Below are positions 13,910-25,700 of a stretch of DNA of 64,000 nt, in pieces. The notes beneath the pieces were generated by a model. That model worked only from the letters and a program-made list of their open reading frames with translations, searched no databases and was not told the DNA's origin. Positions within the stretch are counted from its first letter, which is position 1. The number at the start of each line of letters is the position of its first letter. The position numbers and the translations under genes were made by a program. Source of the stretch: Episyrphus balteatus (Eukaryota; Arthropoda; Insecta; Diptera; Syrphidae); contig NC_079136.1 of NCBI RefSeq assembly GCF_945859705.1, positions 124,779,027-124,843,026 of the forward strand, given 5' to 3'.

Positions 13910-14492
13910 CCCTCTACTGCATGAATTAATATTAGCGGACGAAAAAATTAAAAAATGCTTTACATGGGTTCATTGGGTTGTTTCAAAACGGTTTTCATTA
14001 AAAAAATTTGTTTAAATTAATTTGTTAAAAAAATTTGTTTATAAGCCAAATTTGGCTTCGTATGCATTAAGGGGTAAGAAATTTTACTAATTTAATTTAT
14101 TCAGATTATGAAAAGAATACAATTTTTAATTATTAAAAATATCAAAATATAAATATTTATCATTTAAAAACAAAATAAAGTAAAATAAATACATTGCATT
14201 ACAAAAGGTTAAGAATTAATTCAAATTTTGCTCATTTTAAGACAATGAACCGAGAAAAGCAATTTGTTTTTGTCCGTTATATATATTTTTTCTTGTTCAA
14301 ATTTTTTCCACTGTCGAAGTAAGTCTTGCTCAAACATTTTCACCCACTCCCAGATCTAACAAAAGCTAAAAAGTAATAAAATGATTGAAAAATATTATAG
14401 GTGAGCCCCCCTCCCCCTAAAATTTGTGTGGTTACGCCGCTGGAAATGGCGTTCACATGAGAAAAATGTCTCTAAAAGCGAAGGGGCTCCAT
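13910..14492. other. Non-satellite segment starting at a TTAA, cut by the gap
   Basis: The satellite stops exactly at the monomer's TTAA (13906-13909) and is followed by CCCTCTACTGCATGAATT, a piggyBac-like terminus. Near 14054-14072 the sequence CGTATGCATTAAGGGG is, on the other strand, similar to that terminus. A short element of about 165 bp (13910 to about 14073) is therefore possible, although its right flank reads TAAG and not TTAA, and satellite does not resume. Alternatively a longer element runs into the gap. The rest, to 14492, is AT-rich, then a pyrimidine-rich stretch (GAGCCCCCCTCCCCC near 14404), then sequence of no recognised kind. No satellite is present before the N run. Confidence 0.6.
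14221..14355 (-). CDS. Possible 3' terminal exon or coding tail, unrecognised
   Basis: On the minus strand a reading frame follows an AG (acceptor-like, preceded by a T-rich stretch) at about 14355 and runs to a TGA at 14221-14223. From its only ATG (14335-14337) it encodes 38 residues, beginning MFEQDLLRQWKKFEQE and rich in Lys, Glu and Gln. The composition is more protein-like than the surrounding AT-rich DNA. I do not recognise it; a transposon-encoded C-terminus or a host terminal exon are both possible, and so is chance. Upstream sequence runs into the gap at 14493, so no other exon can be checked. Confidence 0.15.
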   Translation of the reverse strand: MWEWVKMFEQDLLRQWKKFEQEKIYITDKNKLLFSVHCLKMSKI

Positions 14493-14692
14493 NNNNNNNN
14501 NNNNNNNNNNNNNNNNNNNNNNNNNNNNNNNNNNNNNNNNNNNNNNNNNNNNNNNNNNNNNNNNNNNNNNNNNNNNNNNNNNNNNNNNNNNNNNNNNNNN
14601 NNNNNNNNNNNNNNNNNNNNNNNNNNNNNNNNNNNNNNNNNNNNNNNNNNNNNNNNNNNNNNNNNNNNNNNNNNNNNNNNNNNNNNNNNNNN
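14493..14692. other. Assembly gap, 200 N
   Basis: Exactly 200 N bases, a round number typical of an arbitrary scaffolding gap and not a measured size. To its left is non-satellite DNA next to plus-oriented array A. To its right array B starts mid-monomer in the opposite orientation. Any open frame reported across it is an artefact. Confidence 0.98.
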
Positions 14693-17600
14693 ACGTGAAT
14701 TTTTCAACTCCAATTGAATTGTATGCGAAGGATATCGACTCACAGAGCACAAAAATGTATTTTCTATAAGTTTTGGACTTGTAGTTTTGTTTTTAGAGAA
14801 TTTTGAATTTTGCAAGTTTTGATGTGTTTAGACGCTCGGTTAACGAGATATGACGATTTAAACATTTTTAAAAGTGATTTTCTCCAAACGTGAATTTTTT
14901 CAACTCCAATTGAATTGTATGCGAAGGATATCGACTCACGGAGCACAAAAATGTATTTTCTATAAGTTTTGGACTTGTAGTTTTGTTTTAGAGAATTTTG
15001 AATTTTGCAAGTTTTGATGTGTTTAGACGCTCGGTTAACGAGATATGACGATTTAAACATTTTTAAAAGTGATTTTCTCCAAACGTGAATTTTTCAACTC
15101 CAATTGAATTGTATGCGAAGGATATCGACTCACAGAGCACAAAAAATGTATTTTCTATAAGTTTTGGACTTGTAGTTTTGTTTTTAGAGAATTTTTGCAA
15201 GTTTTGATGTGTTTAGACGCTTGGTTAACGAGATATGACGATTTAAACATTTTTAAAAGTGATTTTTCTCCAAACGTGAATTTTTCAACTCCAATTGAAT
15301 TGTATGCGAAGGATATCGACTCACAGAGCACAAAAATGTATTTTTCTATAAGTTTTTGGACTTGTAGTTTTGTTGTTAGAGAATTTTGAATTTTGCAAGT
15401 TTTGATGTGTTTAGACGCTCGGTTAACGAGATATGACGATTTAAACATTTTTAAAAGTGATTTTCTCCAAACGTGAATTTTTCAACTCCAATTGAATTGT
15501 ATGCGAAGGATATCGACTCACGAGAGCACAAAAAATGTATTTTCTATAAGTTTTGGACTTGTAGTTTTGTTGTTAGAGAATTTTGAATTTTGCAAGTTTT
15601 GATGTGTTTAGACGCTCGGTTAACGAGATATGACGATTTAAACATTTTTAAAAGTGATTTTCTCCAAACGTGAATTTTTCAACTCCAATTGAATTGTATG
15701 CGAAGGATATCGACTCACAGAGCACAAAAATGTATTTTCTATAAGTTTTGGACTTGTAGTTTTGTTGTTAGAGAATTTTGAATTTTGCAAGTTTTGATGT
15801 GTTTAGACGCTCGGTTAACGAGATATGACGATTTAAACATTTTTAAAAAGTGATTTTCTCCAAACGTGAATTTTTCAACTCCAATTGAATTGTATGCGAA
15901 GGATATCGACTCACGGAGCACAAAAATGTATTTTTCTATAAGTTTTGGACTTGTAGTTTTGTTTTTAGAGAATTTTGAATTTTGCAAGTTTTGATGTGTT
16001 TAGACGCTCGGTTAACGAGATATGACGATTTAAACATTTTTAAAAGTGATTTTCTCCAAACGTGAATTTTTCAACTCCAATTGAATTGTATGCGAAGGAT
16101 ATCGACTCACAGAGCACAAAAATGTATTTTCTATAAGTTTTTGGACTTGTAGTTTTGTTTTTAGAGAATTTTGAATTTTGCAAGTTTTGATGTGTTTAGA
16201 CGCTCGGTTAACGAGATATGACGATTTAAACATTTTTAAAGTGATTTTCTCCAAACGTGAATTTTTCAAATCCAATTGAATTGTATGCGAAGGATATCGA
16301 CTCACGGAGCACAAAAAATGTATTTTCTATAAGTTTTGGACTTGTAGTTTTGTTGTTAGAGAATTTTGAATTTTGCAAGTTTTGATGTGTTTAGGACGCT
16401 CGGTTAACGAGATATGACGATTTAAACATTTTTAAAAGTGATTTTCTCCAAACGTGAATTTTTCAACTCCAATTGAATTGTATGCGAAGGATATCGACTC
16501 ACAGAGCACAAAAATGTATTTTCTATAAGTTTTGGACTTGTAGTTTTGTTGTTAGAGAATTTTGAATTTTGCAAGTTTTGATGTGTTTAGACGCTCGGTT
16601 AACGAGATATGACGATTTAAACATTTTTAAAAGTGATTTTCTCCAAACGTGAATTTTTCAACTCCAATTGAATTGTATGCGAAGGATATCGACTCACAGA
16701 GCACAAAAATGTATTTTCTATAAGTTTTGGACTTGTAGTTTTGTTTTCAGAGAATTTTGAATTTTGCAAGTTTTGATGTGTTTAGACGCTCGGTTAACGA
16801 GATATGACGATTTAAACATTTTTAAAAGTGATTTTCTCCAAACGTGAATTTTTCAACTCCAATTGAATTGTATGCGAAGGATATCGACTCACAGAGCCAC
16901 AAAAATGTATTTTCTATAAGTTTTGGACTTGTAGTTTTGTTTTTAGAGAATTTTGAATTTTGCAAGTTTTGATGTGTTTAGACGCTCGGTTAACGAGATA
17001 TGACGATTTAAACATTTTTAAAAGTGATTTTCTCCAAACGTGAATTTTTCAACTCCAATTGAATTGTATGCGAAGGATATCGACTCACGGAGCACAAAAA
17101 TGTATTTTCTATAAGTTTTGGACTTGTAGTTTTGTTTTTAGAGAATTTTGAATTTTGCAAGTTTTGATGTGTTTAGACGCTCGGTTAACGAGATATGACG
17201 ATTTAAACATTTTTAAAAGTGATTTTCTCCAAACGTGAATTTTTCAACTCCAATTGAATTGTATGCGAAGGATATCGACTCACGGAGCACAAAAATGTAT
17301 TTTCTATAAGTTTTGGACTTGTAGTTTTGTTTTTAGAGAATTTTGAATTTTGTAAAGTTTTGATGTGTTTAGACGCTCGGTTAACGAGATATGACGATTT
17401 AAATATTTTTAAAAGTGATTTTCTCCAAACGTAAATTTTTTCAACTCCGATTGAATTGTATGCGAAGGATATCGACTCACAGAGCACAAAAATGTATTTT
17501 CTATAAGTTTTTGGACTTGTAGTTTTTGTTTTTAGAGAATTTTGAATTTTGCAAGTTTTGATGTGTTTAGACGCCTCGGTTAACGAGATATGACGATTTA

Positions 17601-19760
17601 AACATTTTTAAAAGTGATTTTCTCCAAACGTGAATTTTTCAACTCCAATTGAATTGTATGCGAAGGATATCGACTCACGGAGCACAAAAATGTATTTTCT
17701 ATAAGTTTTGGACTTGTAGTTTTGTTGTTAGAGAATTTTGAATTTTGCAAGTTTTGATGTGTTTAGACGCTCGGTTAACGAGATATGACGATTTAAACAT
17801 TTTTAAAAGTGATTTTCTCCAAACGTGAATTTTTTCAACTCCAATTGAATTGTATGCGAAGGATATCGACTCACAGAGCACAAAAATGTATTTTCTATAA
17901 GTTTTTGGACTTGTAGTTTTGTTTTTAGAGAATTTTGAATTTTGCAAGTTTTGATGTGTTTAGACGCTCGGTTAACGAGATATGACGATTTAAACATTTT
18001 TAAAAGTGATTTTCTCCAAACGTGAATTTTTCAACTCCAATTGAATTGTATGCGAAGGATATCGACTCACAGAGCACAAAAATGTATTTTCTATAAGTTT
18101 TGGACTTGTAGTTTTGTTTTTAGAGAATTTTGAATTTTGCAAGTTTTGATGTGTTTAGACGCTCGGTTAACGAGATATGACGATTTAAACATTTTTAAAA
18201 GTGATTTTCTCCAAACGTAAATTTTTCAACTCCAATTGAATTGTATGCGAAGGATATCGACTCACAGAGCACAAAAATGTATTTTCTATAAGTTTTGGAC
18301 TTGTAGTTTTGTTTTTAGAGAATTTTGAATTTTGCAAGTTTTGATGTGTTTAGACGCTCGGTTAACGAGATATGACGATTTAAACATTTTTAAAAGTGAT
18401 TTTCTCCAAACGTGAATTTTTCAAATCCAATTGAATTGTATGCGAAGGATATCGACTCACGGAGCACAAAAATGTATTTTCTATAAGTTTTGGGACTTGT
18501 AGTTTTTGTTGTTAGAGAATTTTGAATTTTGCAAGTTTTGATGTGTTTAGACGCTCGGTTAACGAGATATGACGATTTAAACATTTTTAAAAGTGATTTT
18601 CTCCAAACGTGAATTTTTCAACTCCAATTGAATTGTATGCGAAGGATATCGACTCACAGAGCACAAAAATGTATTTTCTATAAGTTTTGGACTTGTAGTT
18701 TTGTTTTCAGAGAATTTTGAATTTTGCAAGTTTTGATGTGTTTAGACGCTCGGTTAACGAGATATGACGATTTAAACATTTTTAAAAGTGATTTTCTCCA
18801 AACGTGAATTTTTCAACTCCAATTGAATTGTATGCGAAGGATATCGACTCACGGAGCACAAAAATGTATTTTCTATAAGTTTTGGGACTTGTAGTTTTGT
18901 TTTTAGAGAATTTTGAATTTTGCAAGTTTTGATGTGTTTAGACGCTCGGTTAACGAGATATGACGATTTAAACATTTTTAAAAGTGATTTTCTCCAAACG
19001 TGAATTTTTCAACTCCAATTGAATTGTATGCGAAGGATATCGACTCACAGAGCACAAAAATGTATTTTCTATAAGTTTTTGGACTTGTAGTTTTGTTTTT
19101 AGAGAATTTTGAATTTTGCAAGTTTTGATGTGTTTAGACGCTCGGTTAACGAGATATGACGATTTAAACATTTTTAAAAGTGATTTTCTCCAAACGTGAA
19201 TTTTTCAACTCCAATTGAATTGTATGCGAAGGGATATCGACTCACGGAGCACAAAAATGTATTTTCTATAAGTTTTGGACTTGTAGTTTTGTTTTTAGAG
19301 AATTTTGAATTTTGCAAGTTTTGATGTGTTTAGACGCGCTCGGTTAACGAGATATGACGATTTAAATATTTTTAAAAGTGATTTTCTCCAAACGTAAATT
19401 TTTCAACTCCAATTGAATTGTATGCGAAGGATATCGACTCACAGAGCACAAAAATGTATTTTCTATAAGTTTTGGACTTGTAGTTTTGTTGTTAGAGAAT
19501 TTTGAATTTTGCAAGTTTTGATGTGTTTAGACGCTCGGTTAACGAGATATGACGATTTAAAACATTTTTAAAAGTGATTTTCTCCAAACGTGAATTTTTC
19601 AACTCCAATTGAATTGTATGCGAAGGATATCGACTCACAGAGCACAAAAATGTATTTTCTATAAGTTTTGGACTTGTAGTTTTGTTGTTAGAGAATTTTG
19701 AATTTTGCAAGTTTTGATGTGTTTAGACGCTCGGTTAACGAGATATGACGATTTAAACAT
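14693..19760 (-). other. Indel-rich zone next to the gap (probable consensus error)
   Basis: Inside array B this stretch carries many one- or two-base insertions and deletions, mostly in short homopolymers, with few substitutions. Examples are an extra G in GGGATATCG (19231), GACGCGCTCGG (19333), GACGCCTCGG (17571), AGAGCCAC (16893), TTTAGGACGC (16392), AAAACATTT (19559) and variable T and A run lengths throughout. The pattern fades after about 19.8 kb. It resembles the unpolished end of a long-read contig; true decay of an array edge is the alternative, but decay should add substitutions as well. Confidence 0.7.
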
Positions 19761-22700
19761 TTTTAAAAGTGATTTTCTCCAAACGTGAATTTTTCAACTC
19801 CAATTGAATTGTATGCGAAGGATATCGACTCACGGAGCACAAAAATGTATTTTCTATAAGTTTTGGACTTGTAGTTTTGTTTTTAGAGAATTTTGAATTT
19901 TGCAAGTTTTGATGTGTTTAGACGCTCGGTTAACGAGATATGACGATTTAAACATTTTTAAAAGTGATTTTCTCCAAACGTGAATTTTTCAACTCCAATT
20001 GAATTGTATGCGAAGGATATCGACTCACGGAGCACAAAAATGTATTTTCTATAAGTTTTGGACTTGTAGTTTTGTTTTTAGAGAATTTTGAATTTTGCAA
20101 GTTTTGATGTGTTTAGACGCTCGGTTAACGAGATATGACGATTTAAATATTTTTAAAAGTGATTTTCTCCAAACGTAAATTTTTCAACTCCAATTGAATT
20201 GTATGCGAAGGATATCGACTCACAGAGCACAAAAATGTATTTTCTATAAGTTTTGGACTTGTAGTTTTGTTGTTAGAGAATTTTGAATTTTGCAAGTTTT
20301 GATGTGTTTAGACGCTCGGTTAACGAGATATGACGATTTAAACATTTTTAAAAGTGATTTTCTCCAAACGTGAATTTTTCAACTCCAATTGAATTGTATG
20401 CGAAGGATATCGACTCACGGAGCACAAAAATGTATTTTCTATAAGTTTTGGACTTGTAGTTTTGTTTTTAGAGAATTTTGAATTTTGCAAGTTTTGATGT
20501 GTTTAGACGCTCGGTTAACGAGATATGACGATTTAAACATTTTTAAAAGTGATTTTCTCCAAACGTGAATTTTTCAACTCCAATTGAATTGTATGCGAAG
20601 GATATCGACTCACAGAGCACAAAAATGTATTTTCTATAAGTTTTGGACTTGTAGTTTTGTTTTTAGAGAATTTTGAATTTTGCAAGTTTTGATGTGTTTA
20701 GACGCTCGGTTAACGAGATATGACGATTTAAACATTTTTAAAAGTGATTTTCTCCAAACGTGAATTTTTCAACTCCAATTGAATTGTATGCGAAGGATAT
20801 CGACTCACGGAGCACAAAAATGTATTTTCTATAAGTTTTGGACTTGTAGTTTTGTTTTTAGAGAATTTTGAATTTTGCAAGTTTTGATGTGTTTAGACGC
20901 TCGGTTAACGAGATATGACGATTTAAATATTTTTAAAAGTGATTTTCTCCAAACGTAAATTTTTCAACTCCAATTGAATTGTATGCGAAGGATATCGACT
21001 CACAGAGCACAAAAATGTATTTTCTATAAGTTTTGGACTTGTAGTTTTGTTGTTAGAGAATTTTGAATTTTGCAAGTTTTGATGTGTTTAGACGCTCGGT
21101 TAACGAGATATGACGATTTAAACATTTTTAAAAGTGATTTTCTCCAAACGTGAATTTTTCAACTCCAATTGAATTGTATGCGAAGGATATCGACTCACAG
21201 AGCACAAAAATGTATTTTCTATAAGTTTTGGACTTGTAGTTTTGTTGTTAGAGAATTTTGAATTTTGCAAGTTTTGATGTGTTTAGACGCTCGGTTAACG
21301 AGATATGACGATTTAAACATTTTTAAAAGTGATTTTCTCCAAACGTGAATTTTTCAACTCCAATTGAATTGTATGCGAAGGATATCGACTCACGGAGCAC
21401 AAAAATGTATTTTCTATAAGTTTTGGACTTGTAGTTTTGTTGTTAGAGAATTTTGAATTTTGCAAGTTTTGATGTGTTTAGACGCTCGGTTAACGAGATA
21501 TGACGATTTAAACATTTTTAAAAGTGATTTTCTCCAAACGTGAATTTTTCAACTCCAATTGAATTGTATGCGAAGGATATCGACTCACAGAGCACAAAAA
21601 TGTATTTTCTATAAGTTTTGGACTTGTAGTTTTTGTTTTCAGAGAATTTTGAATTTTGCAAGTTTTGATGTGTTTAGACGCTCGGTTAACGAGATATGAC
21701 GATTTAAACATTTTTAAAAGTGATTTTCTCCAAACGTGAATTTTTCAACTCCAATTGAATTGTATGCGAAGGATATCGACTCACGGAGCACAAAAATGTA
21801 TTTTCTATAAGTTTTGGACTTGTAGTTTTGTTTTTAGAGAATTTTGAATTTTGCAAGTTTTGATGTGTTTAGACGCTCGGTTAACGAGATATGACGATTT
21901 AAACATTTTTAAAAGTGATTTTCTCCAAACGTGAATTTTTCAACTCCAATTGAATTGTATGCGAAGGATATCGACTCACAGAGCACAAAAATGTATTTTC
22001 TATAAGTTTTGGACTTGTAGTTTTGTTTTTAGAGAATTTTGAATTTTGCAAGTTTTGATGTGTTTAGACGCTCGGTTAACGAGATATGACGATTTAAACA
22101 TTTTTAAAAGTGATTTTCTCCAAACGTGAATTTTTCAACTCCAATTGAATTGTATGCGAAGGATATCGACTCACGGAGCACAAAAATGTATTTTCTATAA
22201 GTTTTGGACTTGTAGTTTTGTTTTTAGAGAATTTTGAATTTTGCAAGTTTTGATGTGTTTAGACGCTCGGTTAACGAGATATGACGATTTAAATATTTTT
22301 AAAAGTGATTTTCTCCAAACGTAAATTTTTCAACTCCAATTGAATTGTATGCGAAGGATATCGACTCACAGAGCACAAAAATGTATTTTCTATAAGTTTT
22401 GGACTTGTAGTTTTGTTTTTAGAGAATTTTGAATTTTGCAAGTTTTGATGTGTTTAGACGCTCGGTTAACGAGATATGACGATTTAAACATTTTTAAAAG
22501 TGATTTTCTCCAAACGTGAATTTTTCAACTCCAATTGAATTGTATGCGAAGGATATCGACTCACGGAGCACAAAAATGTATTTTCTATAAGTTTTGGACT
22601 TGTAGTTTTGTTGTTAGAGAATTTTGAATTTTGCAAGTTTTGATGTGTTTAGACGCTCGGTTAACGAGATATGACGATTTAAACATTTTTAAAAGTGTTT

Positions 22701-25700
22701 TTTTCCAAACGTGAATTTTTCAACTCCAATTGAATTGTATGCGAAGGATATCGACTCACAGAGCACAAAAATGTATTTTCTATAAGTTTTGGACTTGTAG
22801 TTTTTTTTTTAGAGAATTTTGAATTTTGCAAGTTTTGATGTGTTTAGACGCTCGGTTAACGAGATATGACGATTTAAACATTTTTAAAAGTGATTTTCTC
22901 CAAACGTGAATTTTTCAACTCCAATTGAATTGTATGCGAAGGATATCGACTCACAGAGCACAAAAATGTATTTTCTATTAGTTTTGGACTTGTAGTTTTG
23001 TTTTTAGAGAATTTTGAATTTTGCAAGTTTTGATGTGTTTAGACGCTCGGTTAACGAGATATGACGATTTAAACATCTTTAAAAGTGATTTTCTCCAAAC
23101 GTGAATTTTTCAACTCCAATTGAATTGTATGCGAAGGATATCGACTCACGGAGCACAAAAATGTATTTTCTATAAGTTTTGGACTTGTAGTTTTGTTTTT
23201 AGAGAATTTTGAATTTTGTAAGTTTTGATGTGTTTAGACGCTCGGTTAACGAGATATGACGATTTAAATATTTTTAAAAGTGATTTTCTCCAAACGTAAA
23301 TTTTTCAACTCCAATTGAATTGTATGCGAAGGATATCGACTCACAGAGCACAAAAATGTATTTTCTATAAGTTTTGGACTTGTAGTTTTGTTTTTAGAGA
23401 ATTTTGAATTTTGCAAGTTTTGATGTGTTTAGACGCTCGGTTAACGAGATATGACGATTTAAACATTTTTAAAAGTGATTTTCTCCAAACGTGAATTTTT
23501 CAACTCCAATTGAATTGTATGCGAAGGATATCGACTCACGGAGCACAAAAATGTATTTTCTATAAGTTTTGGACTTGTAGTTTTGTTGTTAGAGAATTTT
23601 GAATTTTGCAAGTTTTGATGTGTTTAGACGCTCGGTTAACGAGATATGACGATTTAACATTTTTAAAAGTGTTTTTTTCCAAACGTGAATTTTTCAACTC
23701 CAATTGAATTGTATGCGAAGGATATCGACTCACAGAGCACAAAAATGTATTTTCTATAAGTTTTGGACTTGTAGTTTTTTTTTTAGAGAATTTTGAATTT
23801 TGCAAGTTTTGATGTGTTTAGACGCTCGGTTAACGAGATATGACGATTTAAACATTTTTAAAAGTGATTTTCTCCAAACGTGAATTTTTCAACTCCAATT
23901 GAATTGTATGCGAAGGATATCGACTCACAGAGCACAAAAATGTATTTTCTATTAGTTTTGGACTTGTAGTTTTGTTTTTAGAGAATTTTGAATTTTGCAA
24001 GTTTTGATGTGTTTAGACGCTCGGTTAACGAGATATGACGATTTAAACATCTTTAAAAGTGATTTTCTCCAAACGTGAATTTTTCAACTCCAATTGAATT
24101 GTATGCGAAGGATATCGACTCACGGAGCACAAAAATGTATTTTCTATAAGTTTTGGACTTGTAGTTTTGTTGTTAGAGAATTTTGAATTTTGCAAGTTTT
24201 GATGTGTTTAGACGCTCGGTTAACGAGATATGACGATTTAAACATTTTTAAAAGTGTTTTTTTCCAAACGTGAATTTTTCAACTCCAATTGAATTGTATG
24301 CGAAGGATATCGACTCACAGAGCACAAAAATGTATTTTCTATAAGTTTTGGACTTGTAGTTTTTTTTTTAGAGAATTTTGAATTTTGCAAGTTTTGATGT
24401 GTTTAGACGCTCGGTTAACGAGATATGACGATTTAAACATTTTTAAAAGTGATTTTCTCCAAACGTGAATTTTTCAACTCCAATTGAATTGTATGCGAAG
24501 GATATCGACTCACAGAGCACAAAAATGTATTTTCTATTAGCTTTGGACTTGTAGTTTTGTTTTTAGAGAATTTTGAATTTTGCAAGTTTTGATGTGTTTA
24601 GACGCTCGGTTAACGAGATATGACGATTTAAACATCTTTAAAAGTGATTTTCTCCAAACGTGAATTTTTCAACTCCAATTGAATTGTATGCGAAGGATAT
24701 CGACTCACAGAGCACAAAAATGTATTTTCTATAAGTTTTGGACTTGTAGTTTTGTTTTTAGAGAATTTTGAATTTTGCAAGTTTTGATGTGTTTAGACGC
24801 TCGGTTAACGAGATATGACGATTTAAACATTTTTAAAAGTGATTTTCTCCAAACGTGAATTTTTCAACTCCAATTGAATTGTATGCGAAGGATATCGACT
24901 CACAGAGCACAAAAATGTATTTTCTATAAGTTTTGGACTTGTAGTTTTGTTTTTAGAGAATTTTGAATTTTGCAAGTTTTGATGTGTTTAGACGCTCGGT
25001 TAACGAGATATGACGATTTAAACATTTTTAAAAGTGATTTTCTCCAAACGTGAATTTTTCAACTCCAATTGAATTGTATGCGAAGGATATCGACTCACAG
25101 AGCACAAAAATGTATTTTCTATAAGTTTTGGACTTGTAGTTTTGTTGTTAGAGAATTTTGAATTTTGCAAGTTTTGATGTGTTTAGACGCTCGGTTAACG
25201 AGATATGACGATTTAAACATTTTTAAAAGTGATTTTCTCCAAACGTGAATTTTTCAACTCCAATTGAATTGTATGCGAAGGATATCGACTCACGGAGCAC
25301 AAAAATGTATTTTCTATAAGTTTTGGACTTGTAGTTTTGTTTTTAGAGAATTTTGAATTTTGCAAGTTTTGATGTGTTTAGACGCTCGGTTAACGAGATA
25401 TGACGATTTAAACATTTTTAAAAGTGATTTTCTCCAAACGTGAATTTTTCAACTCCAATTGAATTGTATGCGAAGGATATCGACTCACAGAGCACAAAAA
25501 TGTATTTTCTATAAGTTTTGGACTTGTAGTTTTGTTTTTAGAGAATTTTGAATTTTGCAAGTTTTGATGTGTTTAGACGCTCGGTTAACGAGATATGACG
25601 ATTTAAACATTTTTAAAAGTGATTTTCTCCAAACGTGAATTTTTCAACTCCAATTGAATTGTATGCGAAGGATATCGACTCACAGAGCACAAAAATGTAT

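Noticed and set aside
14424..14815. Open frames across the run of N
   Set aside because: They consist mainly of unknown bases joined across an assembly gap.
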